From CAIYZT01 sp031385445 (GTDB lineage: Bacteria > Pseudomonadota > Alphaproteobacteria > Rhodobacterales > Rhodobacteraceae), in NCBI GenBank assembly GCA_031385445.1, contig JANNBM010000029.1:43422-107421 (forward strand): a DNA stretch of 64,000 nucleotides, in the 5' to 3' direction. Both the position numbers and the translations under genes were made by a program. The notes beneath the pieces are model-generated. The model was not told the origin of the DNA. It was given only the letters and a program-made list of their open reading frames with translations, and did not search any database. How positions within the stretch are numbered: the stretch's first letter is position 1; every line of letters starts with the position of its first letter. This document shows positions 1-8,416 of this stretch, piece after piece.

Positions 1-2
1 TG

Positions 3-275
3 CACCGGGGGGCGCAGAACGGTGTGCCGACGGTTCGGATTGAAACAGACTTTATCGCGCCGTCCTATCTGGGCGACAAGGTGTTGTTTTCGCTGCGGAT
101 TGCCAAACTGGGTCGCAGCAGCATCACCGTTGTGATCGACGCTCACCACGAGGCCGAGCACCGGATGCGCGCGGTCCTGACGCTGGTTTGGACCGATCAG
201 ATGGCTTCGGCCCCGTGGCCAGCCGATACGCGCACCCGCCTTATTGCTTATCAGGAGAGCCAAGATGCCCCATGA
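3..275 (+). CDS. acyl-CoA thioesterase, hotdog fold (5' truncated)
   Basis: Only the C-terminal 90 or so residues are present; the frame is open to the first base, so the true start lies before the window. The visible part (GDKVLFSLRIAKLGRSSI, then a strand ending in TLVWTD) looks like the second half of a 4-hydroxybenzoyl-CoA-thioesterase-type hotdog domain, which hydrolyses acyl- or aroyl-CoA thioesters. The stop overlaps the next gene's start by 11 bases, so the two are co-transcribed. Lying beside an aryl-CoA ligase, it could act as a safety valve releasing trapped CoA. The catalytic Asp would be in the missing N-terminus, so substrate class is inferred from fold and context. Confidence 0.7.
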   Translation, partial: HRGAQNGVPTVRIETDFIAPSYLGDKVLFSLRIAKLGRSSITVVIDAHHEAEHRMRAVLTLVWTDQMASAPWPADTRTRLIAYQESQDAP

Positions 276-669
276 CATCCTGCACCCCAAACATTGGAAA
301 GCCGCGCGGGGCTACGCCAATGGCGTCGCCGCTTCGGGGCGGATAGTGTTCACCGGCGGGCTGATCGGCTGGAACGCGGATCAGGCGTTTGAGACGGACG
401 ATTTCGTGCAGCAGGTGGCACAGACCTTGCGCTCGATTGTCGAGGTTCTGGCCGAGGCGGGCGCGCGCCCTGAACATCTGGTGCGCCTGACGTGGTATGT
501 CACCGACAAGCACGAGTATCTGGGCAATCTCAAAGCCTTGGGTGCCGCCTATCGGCAGATCATTGGTGCGCATTACCCCGCCATGGCGCTGGTTCAGGTC
601 GTGGCCCTTGTCGAAGACCGCGCCAAGGTTGAGATTGAGGCCACCGCCATCATCCCGCAGGTGCTGTGA
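265..669 (+). CDS. RidA family protein (YjgF/YER057c/UK114)
   Basis: 134 residues, the usual RidA length. The start at ATG 265 is chosen because AGGAGA lies eight bases upstream; an upstream TTG at 244 lacks such a site. RidA proteins form trimers, and the best-known members hydrolyse reactive enamine/imine intermediates. The C-terminal half (LVRLTWYVTDKHEYLG, then KVEIEATAIIP) has the family pattern. It is translationally coupled on both sides: an 11-base overlap with the thioesterase and a TGATG junction with the CoA ligase. In an aminobenzoate-type operon it could handle an imine formed after ring attack on 2-aminobenzoyl-CoA; that role is inference. A second RidA is encoded at 43525. Confidence 0.85.
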   Translation: MPHDILHPKHWKAARGYANGVAASGRIVFTGGLIGWNADQAFETDDFVQQVAQTLRSIVEVLAEAGARPEHLVRLTWYVTDKHEYLGNLKALGAAYRQIIGAHYPAMALVQVVALVEDRAKVEIEATAIIPQVL

Positions 670-2288
670 TGCTTGGACCCTCTGCCCACACCGACAGCTT
701 CACCCGGGATCGTCTGCCGCCCAAAGACCAGCTGCCCGATTTCCTGCTCGACGGGTTCGCCTATCCCGAGCATCTGAACGCGGCGGTGGAGTTGACGGGC
801 CGGATGGTGGAGCGCGGGTTTGGTGACCACACCGCGCTGATCGGCAACGGGCGGATGCGCACCTATAAGGAGCTAACCGACTGGACCAACCGCATCGCCC
901 ATGCGCTGGTGGAAAGCTACGGCGTCAAGCCGGGCAACCGGGTGCTGATCCGCTCGGCCAACAATCCGGCCATGGTCGCCTGTTGGCTCGCCGCGACCAA
1001 GGCGGGCGCGGTGGTGGTCAATACCATGCCGATGCTGAGGGCGGGAGAGCTCGCTCAGATCGTGGACAAGGCAGAGATCACACTGGCGCTGTGTGACACG
1101 CGGTTGATGGACGAGTTGGTCACCTGCGCCAAAACCTCGCGGTTTTTGAAGACGGTGGTGGGGTTTGACGGCACGGCCAATCACGATGCCGAACTGGACC
1201 GGATTGCGCTGTCAAAGCCGGTGCGCTTTGACGCGGTGCAGACCGGGCGCGACGATGTGGCGCTGTTGGGCTTTACCTCGGGCACCACCGGAGAGCCGAA
1301 GGCCACGATGCATTTTCACCGCGATTTGATGATCATCGCGGATGGGTATGCGGCGGAGGTGTTGCAGGTCACGCCCGACGACATCTTCGTCGGCTCGCCG
1401 CCTTTGGCGTTTACCTTTGGCCTTGGCGGGCTGGCGATTTTCCCGCTGCGGTTTGGCGCGGCGGCGGCTTTGCTGGAGCAGGCGACCCCGGCCAATATGA
1501 TCGAGATCATTCAGACCCACCGCGCCACGATCTGCTTTACCGCGCCCACCGCCTACCGCGTGATGCTGAAGGCGATGGCGGAGGGGGCCGATTTGTCGTC
1601 GCTTCGGGCAGCGGTGTCGGCGGGCGAAACCCTGCCCGCGCCGGTTTATGACGACTGGATCGCCAAGACCGGCAAGCCGATGCTGGACGGGATCGGGGCG
1701 ACGGAGATGCTGCATATCTTTGTGACCAACCGTTTTGCTGATCATGCCCCGGCCTGTACGGGCCGCCCGGTGCGCGGCTATCAGGCGAAAATCGTTGATG
1801 AGTTTATGAACGAGGTTCCGGTGGGCGAGGTTGGCCGCCTTGCCGTGCGCGGGCCGACCGGGTGCCGCTATCTCGCGGACGCGCGGCAGACGAAGTATGT
1901 GCAAGGCGGCTGGAATCTGACGGGGGACAGCTTTTGGCAAGACGAGGCGGGGCGCTTTCACTTTGCCGCCCGCTCGGACGATATGATCATTTCAGCGGGA
2001 TATAACATCGCGGGGCCAGAAGTTGAGGCGGCACTTTTATCGCACCCTGCGGTTCTGGAATGCGCTGTGATCGGGGTGCCCGATGAGGAGCGCGGGATGT
2101 TGGTCGAGGCACATGTCGTTCTTGCCGCCGGCCACGCGCCCGGCGATGACTTGGTGAAAGGGCTGCAAGCCCATGTGAAGGCCACCATCGCACCCTATAA
2201 ATACCCGCGCCGGGTGGTGTTTACGGATGCCTTGCCCAAAACGCAGACCGGAAAAATTCAACGGTTCCGGCTGAAGCCGCAGCCTTAA
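669..2288 (+). CDS. AMP-forming aryl-CoA ligase, 2-aminobenzoate/benzoate-CoA ligase-like
   Basis: 539 residues, ANL superfamily of adenylating enzymes. The P-loop-like signature LLGFTSGTTGEPKATMHFHR is present near residue 200, followed by the GIGATEMLHIF adenine-binding motif, the hinge region around SDDMIISAGYNIAG and the C-terminal catalytic lysine in LPKTQTGKIQR. These enzymes activate an acid with ATP and then transfer it to CoA. The pattern PPKDQLPDFL near the N-terminus and the overall order resemble benzoate- and 2-aminobenzoate-CoA ligases, and the thioesterase and RidA neighbours fit anthranilate breakdown through 2-aminobenzoyl-CoA. ATG 669 overlaps the RidA stop (TGATG). Exact substrate is not provable from sequence; other aromatic acids are possible. 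Confidence 0.85.
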   Translation: MLGPSAHTDSFTRDRLPPKDQLPDFLLDGFAYPEHLNAAVELTGRMVERGFGDHTALIGNGRMRTYKELTDWTNRIAHALVESYGVKPGNRVLIRSANNPAMVACWLAATKAGAVVVNTMPMLRAGELAQIVDKAEITLALCDTRLMDELVTCAKTSRFLKTVVGFDGTANHDAELDRIALSKPVRFDAVQTGRDDVALLGFTSGTTGEPKATMHFHRDLMIIADGYAAEVLQVTPDDIFVGSPPLAFTFGLGGLAIFPLRFGAAAALLEQATPANMIEIIQTHRATICFTAPTAYRVMLKAMAEGADLSSLRAAVSAGETLPAPVYDDWIAKTGKPMLDGIGATEMLHIFVTNRFADHAPACTGRPVRGYQAKIVDEFMNEVPVGEVGRLAVRGPTGCRYLADARQTKYVQGGWNLTGDSFWQDEAGRFHFAARSDDMIISAGYNIAGPEVEAALLSHPAVLECAVIGVPDEERGMLVEAHVVLAAGHAPGDDLVKGLQAHVKATIAPYKYPRRVVFTDALPKTQTGKIQRFRLKPQP

Positions 2289-2905
2289 CCCCGCGCGCCG
2301 CTGAACACCCGCCGCGTGGTGGTTTCGGCCTGCGATAGCCAGCCCGCGCGCACCGCGTCGGTGCTGCCTACGACGGGCCTGAAAACATGCCGCTCGTAAG
2401 CCTTGACCCCGCAAAACGGCAGAACGCTTTTGCCCCAGATCAGCTCCAGCGGATCGCCGATATCGGCGGTCTCGCGCGTCGCTGGCGTGTCGGAGGTGTT
2501 GAAGATCAAGGCGGTCTCCATCGACAACAGCCCCTCGGGCAAACCGTTCGCCGCGGCGAGCCGATAGGCGACCCCCGGAACCAGAACCCGGTCCAGCCAT
2601 CCGGCCAGAATGGCGGGGGGTTTGCCCCACCAGTTTGGATGCACGATCAAAAGCCCGTCCGCGCTGGCCAGATCGCGGCGATGCTGGCGCACCAAAGGGT
2701 CGGCCGATTGCGCAAGCGCCTGCTCCAGCGTGTCGCCAATGCTGTCGGCTTCCTCGGCGGTCAGGCAGGGATCGAAGTGTTCGGCGTAAAGGTCGTGGTG
2801 CAGAACCTGCGCGCCAATGGCATCAAGCGCCGTGCGGGCGCGCAAGGAAATGGCCTGACAAAAGCTTGTTGGCCGGGGATGGGCGACGATGGACAGGATG
2901 CGCAT
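2285..2905 (-). CDS. NAD(P)H-dependent flavodoxin-fold oxidoreductase
   Basis: 206 residues. The N-terminal strand MRILSIVAHPRP with SFCQAI matches the FMN phosphate-binding loop of the Flavodoxin_2 (NQO1/MdaB/KefF-type) family, and LLIVHPNWWGKPPAILAGWLDR is its characteristic flavin/dimer motif. Such enzymes reduce quinones or similar acceptors with NAD(P)H by a two-electron step in the cytoplasm. It converges with the CoA ligase, their 3' ends overlapping by four bases, so it belongs to a different unit. Nothing nearby fixes its physiological acceptor. Confidence 0.8.
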   Translation of the reverse strand: MRILSIVAHPRPTSFCQAISLRARTALDAIGAQVLHHDLYAEHFDPCLTAEEADSIGDTLEQALAQSADPLVRQHRRDLASADGLLIVHPNWWGKPPAILAGWLDRVLVPGVAYRLAAANGLPEGLLSMETALIFNTSDTPATRETADIGDPLELIWGKSVLPFCGVKAYERHVFRPVVGSTDAVRAGWLSQAETTTRRVFSGARG

Positions 2906-2967
2906 GGCAGCAGATTACCCGAAAACCGATCCGTGCGGCAATGGGGCGCGCGTCCTGCAGGGGGCCG

Positions 2968-3981
2968 TCACTTGCCGTAATAGTCGCGATACCAGGCCAC
3001 AAATTGCCGCACCCCCTCGCGGAAATCGGTTTGCGGGCGGTATCCGGTCAGCGCTTGCAGCAAAGCGGCGTCGGCCCAAGTTGCGGGCACATCGCCCATC
3101 TGCATCGGCATGTAATTGCGGATCGCCTTTTGGCCCAGCGCCTCTTCGATGGCGTCCACGAAATCGAGCAGCCGCACCTTGTCCGAATTGCCGATATTCA
3201 CCACCCGCCACGGCGCGGAGGGCGACAGGTTATCGCCCAAAATCGCTGCGCCCCGCCCTTCGACCAGCGGCGGCGCGGCGGGGATCAAAAGGCTGATCGC
3301 GCGCACCAGATCGTCGATATAGGTGAAATCGCGGAACATGTCGCCGTGGTTGTAAATGTCAATCGGCCGCCCGTCCAAGATCGCATCGACGAATTTGAAC
3401 AGCGCCAGATCGGGCCGCCCCCACGGGCCATAGACCGTGAAAAACCGGAACATCGTCGTCGGGATTTTCCACAGATGGGCATAGGCGTGGCCCATGCTTT
3501 CGGTCGCCTTTTTGGTCGCGGCATAGATGGTCAGCGGGTGGTCGGCGCGGTCGGTTTCGGCAAACGGCATCTTTTCATTCGCGCCGTAAACCGAAGAGGT
3601 GGAGGCCATCATCAGATGCGCAACCCCGTGCCGACGCGCCGCCTCCATCACGGTAAAGGTGCCGATGATATTGCTGTCCAGATAACTGCGCGGCGCCTCC
3701 AGCGAATAGCGCACCCCGGCTTGGGCGGCGAGATGCACGATCACTTCTGGCTTGAAATCATCGGCGGCGGTATCGAAAGCCGCCTGATCTTCCAGCATCG
3801 CTTCGACCGCGCGAAAGCCCGGGCTTTGCAGCAGATCGCCGTGGCGACGGTGTTTCAGGCTTATGTCGTAGTAATCCGTCATCCCGTCAAAGCCGAGGAT
3901 CTCGTGCCCTTCAGCCAGCAACAGTTTAGCGAGGTGAAAGCCGATAAAGCCTGCGGTGCCGGTGATCAGGATGCGGGTCAT
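2968..3981 (-). CDS. NAD-dependent epimerase, UDP-glucuronate 4-epimerase-like
   Basis: 337 residues, short-chain-dehydrogenase (extended) fold. The nucleotide motif GTAGFIGFHLA sits at the N-terminus, TSSVYG carries the catalytic Ser/Thr region, and YAATKKA supplies the Tyr-x-x-x-Lys pair. The C-terminal part (RFFTVYGPWGRPDLALFKF, then RDFTYIDDLV) is typical of UDP-glucuronate 4-epimerases, which make UDP-galacturonate for LPS or capsule. The ATG at 3981 starts directly at the Rossmann strand (MTRILITG); longer in-frame extensions upstream have no homology-like character. It stands 64 bases downstream of cobF on the same strand but is unlikely to be functionally linked. Closely related nucleotide-sugar epimerases cannot be excluded. 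Confidence 0.85.
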   Translation of the reverse strand: MTRILITGTAGFIGFHLAKLLLAEGHEILGFDGMTDYYDISLKHRRHGDLLQSPGFRAVEAMLEDQAAFDTAADDFKPEVIVHLAAQAGVRYSLEAPRSYLDSNIIGTFTVMEAARRHGVAHLMMASTSSVYGANEKMPFAETDRADHPLTIYAATKKATESMGHAYAHLWKIPTTMFRFFTVYGPWGRPDLALFKFVDAILDGRPIDIYNHGDMFRDFTYIDDLVRAISLLIPAAPPLVEGRGAAILGDNLSPSAPWRVVNIGNSDKVRLLDFVDAIEEALGQKAIRNYMPMQMGDVPATWADAALLQALTGYRPQTDFREGVRQFVAWYRDYYGK

Positions 3982-4045
3982 GTGCGGGGCCTTTTGTCTT
4001 TTGCCCCGAGTGGTGCCCCGCCAAACGCGTCGGCGCAAGGGGCAG

Positions 4046-4825
4046 TTAGGTTTTGCCCCGGCGCAACAGGTAGATATCCATGATCCAGCCATGGTTCGCG
4101 CGGGCGGCGGCGCGGGTGGCCACGATCTGCGCGCCGACATCTTGCAGCGGGCCGCTGATCAGGATCTGCTCGGCCATGCCGACATAAGCGGCCCAGAAGA
4201 TGTGCAGGTTTTGCCCAGCCAGCCCCTGAAACGAGCATTCGCCGTCGAGCATCACCACCATCGTATCGGGCGACGGGAGGGGCCAGCCGTGGTCGCGCAG
4301 CTGGCGGCCCGTGGTGATCAGAACCGGCTCGGCCACCTCGTTCAGCGCGATGGTGTGCGCGGCGCAAAGCGCCTGAACCGAGGTGATGCCGGGCACGACG
4401 CTGACCGTCGCCCCGGGCAAGCGCGCGGCAATCCGCAGGGTGCTGTCGTAAAGCATCGGATCGCCCCAAACCATCAGCGCCACCCGCGCCTTTGGCCCGC
4501 AATGCGCGTCGATCGCCGCACGCCAGCAGGCCGCAATCGTATCGTGCCAGTCGGACACGCCGCCCTTGTAACCGCCCGAGACGTCACGCGCGGGCATGTC
4601 AAATTCGGCCACCGGAACGGCGCGGGTCAGAACCTGCGACAAGATCAGATGCCGCACCTCGGCCAGATCGGATTTGTCAGGCCCCTTGCGCGGGATCAAG
4701 ATCAGATCAGCCGCGTTCAGCGCCGCTGCCGCCTGCGCCGTCAGATGGGCCGGGTTGCCCGTGCCGATGCCGATCAGGCACAGATCCAAGGCAACCCCCT
4801 TGCGGTCATGCCGGCTTGCCCTCAT
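4046..4825 (-). CDS. cobF: precorrin-6A synthase (deacetylating)
   Basis: 259 residues of the tetrapyrrole methylase fold. The N-terminal strand DLCLIGIGTGNPAHLT is the SAM-binding loop; VWGDPMLYDST and SVVPGITSVQAL are the second and third conserved methylase blocks. CobF methylates C1 of precorrin-5 and removes the acetyl group, a step found only in the aerobic pathway. It is the last gene of the riboswitch-led cbtB-cbtA-cobF unit and overlaps the cbtA 3' end by 20 bases if ATG 4825 is used. An in-frame TTG ten residues later has a good AAGGGGG site before it and could be the real start. Confidence 0.9.
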   Translation of the reverse strand: MRASRHDRKGVALDLCLIGIGTGNPAHLTAQAAAALNAADLILIPRKGPDKSDLAEVRHLILSQVLTRAVPVAEFDMPARDVSGGYKGGVSDWHDTIAACWRAAIDAHCGPKARVALMVWGDPMLYDSTLRIAARLPGATVSVVPGITSVQALCAAHTIALNEVAEPVLITTGRQLRDHGWPLPSPDTMVVMLDGECSFQGLAGQNLHIFWAAYVGMAEQILISGPLQDVGAQIVATRAAARANHGWIMDIYLLRRGKT

Positions 4826-5552
4826 GCGTCCAGGCCGTCCCGGCTAACCAGCCGAGACAAGCCCAGACGACCAAGGCGGTGCCCAGAACGTGGGCGGAAA
4901 ACATGGCCCCAAGCTCGGTCGGGGCCATGCCGGAAAACCCTTTGGCCTCGGGCGCGCCGATCAGGTGAGGCACAACGAGGAAAGCCCCTGCGAGGGCGAA
5001 CATCGCCCAATGGCGGCCGTACCCCAGAAGGCCAAGGCCGGTTGCGGTGCAGGCGGCGGTCAGCCACCACCAGATTTGCCGTGCGCCGAGGTCAGCCGCG
5101 ATGGTGCCCGGCAGTTCCGGCGCAAGCCCCATTGCCGGGGCCAGCTGGAACACCGCAAAGCCCGCTATGCCCCACAGCAGCCCTTCTTGCGGACCGATCT
5201 TGCGGCCAAACGCCTCGGCGAGGCCAAAGCCCGCCACCAGAAGGAAACCGTAGGCGACATAGACGATGACCAGGAACATCACGGTCAAAGCGTTGCGTTC
5301 GAACGGCGACCGCTCGCCCATCTCCGCGTGATCGTGATCCGCTTCGGGGACGTCCGCATTGGCGTTTTCAGGGGCATCATGGCTGTGCTCGGGCACAGCG
5401 GAGCCAGCCGCGCCGAAATGCACCAAGGCGCCGGTTTCATATTGCTCGCCCAGAAGGATAAGGTCCTGAACAAACGCGAAATGCAGGAGGGCTGCGATCA
5501 GCCCTGCCGCAATGCCAGCGATCAAAGCGCTGGCAAGCATGCGTTGAAACAT
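4806..5552 (-). CDS. cbtA: cobalt transporter subunit CbtA
   Basis: 248 residues with an N-terminal membrane helix (MLASALIAGIAAGLIAALL), a His/Asp/Glu-rich loop at about residues 55-80 (HSHDAP, then EADHDHAEMGER) that probably binds cobalt, and four or five further hydrophobic segments. This is the CbtA architecture: an inner-membrane protein of the B12-regulated CbtAB uptake system. It follows cbtB by 12 bases and precedes cobF, all behind a cobalamin riboswitch, which fits cobalt supply that is turned off when B12 is plentiful. Confidence 0.9.
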   Translation of the reverse strand: MFQRMLASALIAGIAAGLIAALLHFAFVQDLILLGEQYETGALVHFGAAGSAVPEHSHDAPENANADVPEADHDHAEMGERSPFERNALTVMFLVIVYVAYGFLLVAGFGLAEAFGRKIGPQEGLLWGIAGFAVFQLAPAMGLAPELPGTIAADLGARQIWWWLTAACTATGLGLLGYGRHWAMFALAGAFLVVPHLIGAPEAKGFSGMAPTELGAMFSAHVLGTALVVWACLGWLAGTAWTHEGKPA

Positions 5553-5564
5553 GGATTTATCGGA

Positions 5565-5741
5565 TCAGTGGCAGGGAAAGCCGGACGCGTGCCGCACGTC
5601 ATGAGCGGCATCATGCAAGGTGGCCGAATTTGCGAAACCTGCGGTGAACAGCATCGCGCCGCCCAGAACCGCGGCAAAAAGCGCCTGCAGGATCATGGAC
5701 GAGGATTTGGTTCCGACAAGAATATTGGTCTGCGTGGTCAT
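5565..5741 (-). CDS. cbtB: cobalt transporter subunit CbtB
   Basis: 58 residues: a polar N-terminus, one membrane helix (about residues 17-38) and the C-terminal metal-binding tail HDVRHASGFPCH typical of CbtB. ATG 5741 is preferred over an in-frame TTG five codons upstream because the GGGAGAG ribosome site overlaps that TTG and sits at the right distance from the ATG. First gene of the cbtB-cbtA-cobF unit, immediately downstream of a cobalamin riboswitch, so its translation is the likely regulated step. Confidence 0.9.
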   Translation of the reverse strand: MTTQTNILVGTKSSSMILQALFAAVLGGAMLFTAGFANSATLHDAAHDVRHASGFPCH

Positions 5742-5784
5742 TTTGTTCTCTCCCAACCGTCACACCCGACGGTGTTGATGCTTC

Positions 5785-5998
5785 ACCTTGCAAGGCCGGT
5801 CTCCTGGCTGCGGGTCACGATGGGTGTCCGCCTTCCCAAGCCCCAGATTGGGCCCAGTGGCACGATGAACACCCGCTCGCCGCTTACAGTCGCGGGGGCG
5901 GCTGGGATTATGGCCCCCTTTTGGGTAAGCCCGTCCCATTCCCGTTTGAGCCCACCCGCTTTGCGCGGGGATTGGGCACCTTGCCCTTCGGTTCAATC
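5785..5998 (-). promoter_or_regulatory. cobalamin riboswitch upstream of cbtB-cbtA-cobF
   Basis: Read on the minus strand, the region contains GCCACTGGGCCCAA, GGGAAGGCGG and the B12 box AGCCAGGAGACCGGCC (5794-5809), in the order and spacing of the AdoCbl aptamer, preceded by CCGCCCCCGCGACTGTAAGCGG. The 5' limit is approximate. Between the aptamer and cbtB lie two mutually exclusive hairpins (see findings) close to the GGGAGAG ribosome site, suggesting translational control. Confidence 0.92.
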
Positions 5999-6069
5999 GC
6001 AACGGGCGGCTGCGGTCAAGCCTGATTCCGGCAGTTCCGGGCCAAAGCCGACGGCGGCGGGCGGAAATG

Positions 6070-6387
6070 TCAGCCGGGGATGCGCGCCAGTGCCTTGGTG
6101 CGCAGATCGCCCAAAAAGCGCGCGTCGGCAAAGGTGCCGTCGGGCGCGGCGGCATAGGCCCTGGCAAAGGTCAAAAGCCCCGGCAGGTCGGCCTCGGTCA
6201 GATCACCGAACAGATAGGCCATCTTGCCCGGCGCGCGAAAGGCGAGGGTTGAGGGGCGGGTGCAGCCGGACAGGCAATCGGTGCCGCTGACCTCGGCGGT
6301 TATGCCACTTTTGGCGAGGGCGGCGATCAGGGCGGCAGGAAACGCGCCTTGGCCAAGGGCGCAGCTTTGGCAATAGGTCACGTTCAT
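6070..6387 (-). CDS. DUF1636 family putative metal-binding protein (first copy)
   Basis: 105 residues. It begins MNVTYCQSC and later has DCLSGCTRP, four cysteines in the spacing of thioredoxin-like [2Fe-2S] ferredoxin folds, which is how the DUF1636 family looks; a role in cobalamin or cobalt metabolism is only inferred from context. Its start overlaps cobA by four bases (ATGA), so it is the last gene of the cobL-E-M-B-A unit, and it lies directly upstream of the cbtB riboswitch. A diverged paralogue is encoded at 19070-19435 at the head of the other cobalamin operon. Confidence 0.8.
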   Translation of the reverse strand: MNVTYCQSCALGQGAFPAALIAALAKSGITAEVSGTDCLSGCTRPSTLAFRAPGKMAYLFGDLTEADLPGLLTFARAYAAAPDGTFADARFLGDLRTKALARIPG

Positions 6388-7109
6388 GGCGCGGCCCCGG
6401 CGAGCGGGCCATAAAGGATCAACGCCGGTTCGGGGCTGTCCATAAGGCCAATTTCGGCGGCAAGGCTTGCGACGGTGCCGCGCACCAGGCTCTGGTTTGG
6501 GTGGCCGACCGCCTCGGCGTAAAGGCTGGGGGTTTCGGCGGGCAGGCCAGCGGCGATCAGCGCGGCGGCGAAGGCGGCAAAACTGCGCTTGCCCATATAG
6601 ACGACGGTGGTGGCCAAGGGATCGGCAAGCGCCGCCATGTTCAGCCCCTCGGGCAGTTGCCCGGTCACATCGGCCCCGGTGACGAACTGCACGCGCCGAG
6701 CGGTCAGTCGCCGGGTCAGCGGGATGCCAGCGGCGGCAGCAGCGGCGCAGGCAGCGGGCACGCCGGGGATGATTTCATACGCAATACCAGCGGCTTGGCA
6801 AGCGGCTATCTCTTCTTCCAGCCGCCCGAAAATGCCGCTGTCCCCCGATTTCAACCGCACCACGCGCTGGCCGGTCTGGGCGTAATCCACCAGCAACCGG
6901 CTCACGTGATCCTGATTGGGGCTGGGCCGCCCGGCGCGTTTGCCGACCCCCACCAGATCGGCCCCCGCCCGCGCATGCGCCAAAATCGGCCCCGCCGACA
7001 GATCATCAAACAGCACGGCATCCGCCGCCTGCAGCCGCGCCACGGCCTTCAGTGTCAAAAGCTCGGGGTCGCCCGGACCGGAGGAGACGAAGCTGACAAA
7101 ACCGCTCAT
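6384..7109 (-). CDS. cobA: uroporphyrinogen-III C-methyltransferase
   Basis: 241 residues. SSGPGDPELLTLKA is the SAM-binding GPGDPELLT signature of SUMT enzymes, LVGVGKRAG and RLKSGDSGIFGR follow, and IIPGVPAACAAAAAAGIPLTRR is the third conserved block. CobA adds methyl groups at C2 and C7 of uroporphyrinogen III, giving precorrin-2 and committing it to corrin synthesis. No CysG-type dehydrogenase domain is attached. It overlaps cobB (four bases) and the DUF1636 gene (four bases). Confidence 0.95.
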   Translation of the reverse strand: MSGFVSFVSSGPGDPELLTLKAVARLQAADAVLFDDLSAGPILAHARAGADLVGVGKRAGRPSPNQDHVSRLLVDYAQTGQRVVRLKSGDSGIFGRLEEEIAACQAAGIAYEIIPGVPAACAAAAAAGIPLTRRLTARRVQFVTGADVTGQLPEGLNMAALADPLATTVVYMGKRSFAAFAAALIAAGLPAETPSLYAEAVGHPNQSLVRGTVASLAAEIGLMDSPEPALILYGPLAGAAP

Positions 7110-8416
7110 GTTTCGGCCTTTGCGATCAGGTGAAAGAAGGTGCCGGTGGCAAGGCCCCGGCGCGATCCGGTTTCGGGAACGGGCGCGCCGGTGGCATCGG
7201 TAACCTCGGCAAGGGGCGCGTCAGGTTGGCCCGTGATGGTGGCATAGTGAAATTCATGTCCGCGCAGGCGGGTGCCGGGGGCGAAACCAGCGGCAGATGT
7301 GGTGATGGTCGCAAGGCGGTAGCCAAGGTGCATCTTGCGCTTGGCAAAGCTGGTTTCCAGCCCCAAAAGCCCGGCCATCTGATGCCGGGTGCCTGCGGCA
7401 TCAACCAGTCCCGCGCCCATCGCCATATAGCCGCCGCACTCGCCATGCACCGGGGCGCGGGCGGCGAAGGCTTGCAGCCCGCCGCGAAAACGGGTGTTCG
7501 CGGCAAGGCGGCCTGCGTGAAGTTCGGGGTATCCGCCGGGCAGCCAGCAGCAATCGGCACTGGCGTCGGGGGCCTCGTCTGCCAGCGGGGAAAACGGCAG
7601 GATCGCCGCGCCCGCTGCGGTCCATTGGTCCAGAACATGCGGATAGGTAAAGGAAAACGCGGCATCGCGGGCAAGCGCGATGCGCTGTCCGGGCGGGGGG
7701 GCGGGTTTGACCGTTTGCGGGGCAAGCGTCATGGCGCGCGCGGCGGCGGCGAGCGCGGTCAGATCGACATGAGCGGTCATGATCGCGGCGGCCTCGGCGA
7801 TAAACGCCTCAAGCGCGGGCAGTTCCTGCGCCTGAACCAGCCCCAGATGCCGCTCGGGCAGGGCCAGCGATGCCAGACGCGGCAGCGCGCCGAACACCGG
7901 CACGCCCGCCGCCGCCATCCCGCCTCGCACCAGCGCCTCGTGCCGGGGTGAGGCGATGCGGTTCAAGATCACGCCCACCACATTCACGCCCGCACGAAAC
8001 CCCATCAGCCCGCGCGCAACAGCAGCGGCCGTCTGCGCCTGCCCCGAGCAATCGAGCACGACCACCACCGGCCAGCCGGTCAGCGCCGACAGATCGGCGC
8101 TGGAGCCGTTGCCCGCCTCACCCGACATCGCAACCCCGTCGAAAAGCCCCATGGACCCCTCGGCAAGCACAATATCCGAGGCCGCCGCCTGCCCGATGAG
8201 CGCCGCGATCTGGCCCGCGCCCATTGCCCATGTGTCCAGATTGACCGAGCGGCGGCGCGAGGCGGCAGCGTGAAAGGCGGGATCGATATAGTCAGGGCCG
8301 GATTTGAAACACTGCACCCGCAGGCCAAGCCCCGCAAACGCCCGCGCCAGCCCCAGCGTGACCGTGGTTTTGCCCGTGCCAGAGGCCGGGGCCGCGATGA
8401 TCAGCCCGCCGGTCAT
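7106..8416 (-). CDS. cobB: (hydrogeno)cobyrinic acid a,c-diamide synthase
   Basis: 436 residues with an N-terminal P-loop domain (APASGTGKTTVTLGLARAF at residues 8-26) and a C-terminal class-I-like glutamine amidotransferase domain whose nucleophile is the Cys of HGECGGYMAMG near residue 325. CobB uses ATP and glutamine to amidate the a and c side chains of hydrogenobyrinate before cobalt insertion in the aerobic route. Coupled by four-base overlaps to cobM upstream and cobA downstream. Confidence 0.95.
   Translation of the reverse strand: MTGGLIIAAPASGTGKTTVTLGLARAFAGLGLRVQCFKSGPDYIDPAFHAAASRRRSVNLDTWAMGAGQIAALIGQAAASDIVLAEGSMGLFDGVAMSGEAGNGSSADLSALTGWPVVVVLDCSGQAQTAAAVARGLMGFRAGVNVVGVILNRIASPRHEALVRGGMAAAGVPVFGALPRLASLALPERHLGLVQAQELPALEAFIAEAAAIMTAHVDLTALAAAARAMTLAPQTVKPAPPPGQRIALARDAAFSFTYPHVLDQWTAAGAAILPFSPLADEAPDASADCCWLPGGYPELHAGRLAANTRFRGGLQAFAARAPVHGECGGYMAMGAGLVDAAGTRHQMAGLLGLETSFAKRKMHLGYRLATITTSAAGFAPGTRLRGHEFHYATITGQPDAPLAEVTDATGAPVPETGSRRGLATGTFFHLIAKAET

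Noticed and set aside
4013..4041. TGCCCC...GGGGCA stem as terminator after cobF
   Set aside because: Six-base stem with a large loop and no T-tract; too weak to call.
2635..4083. Long plus-strand open frames opposite the reductase, epimerase and cob genes
   Set aside because: They are antisense shadows of well-supported minus-strand genes; their translations are Arg/Pro/Gly-rich without motifs.
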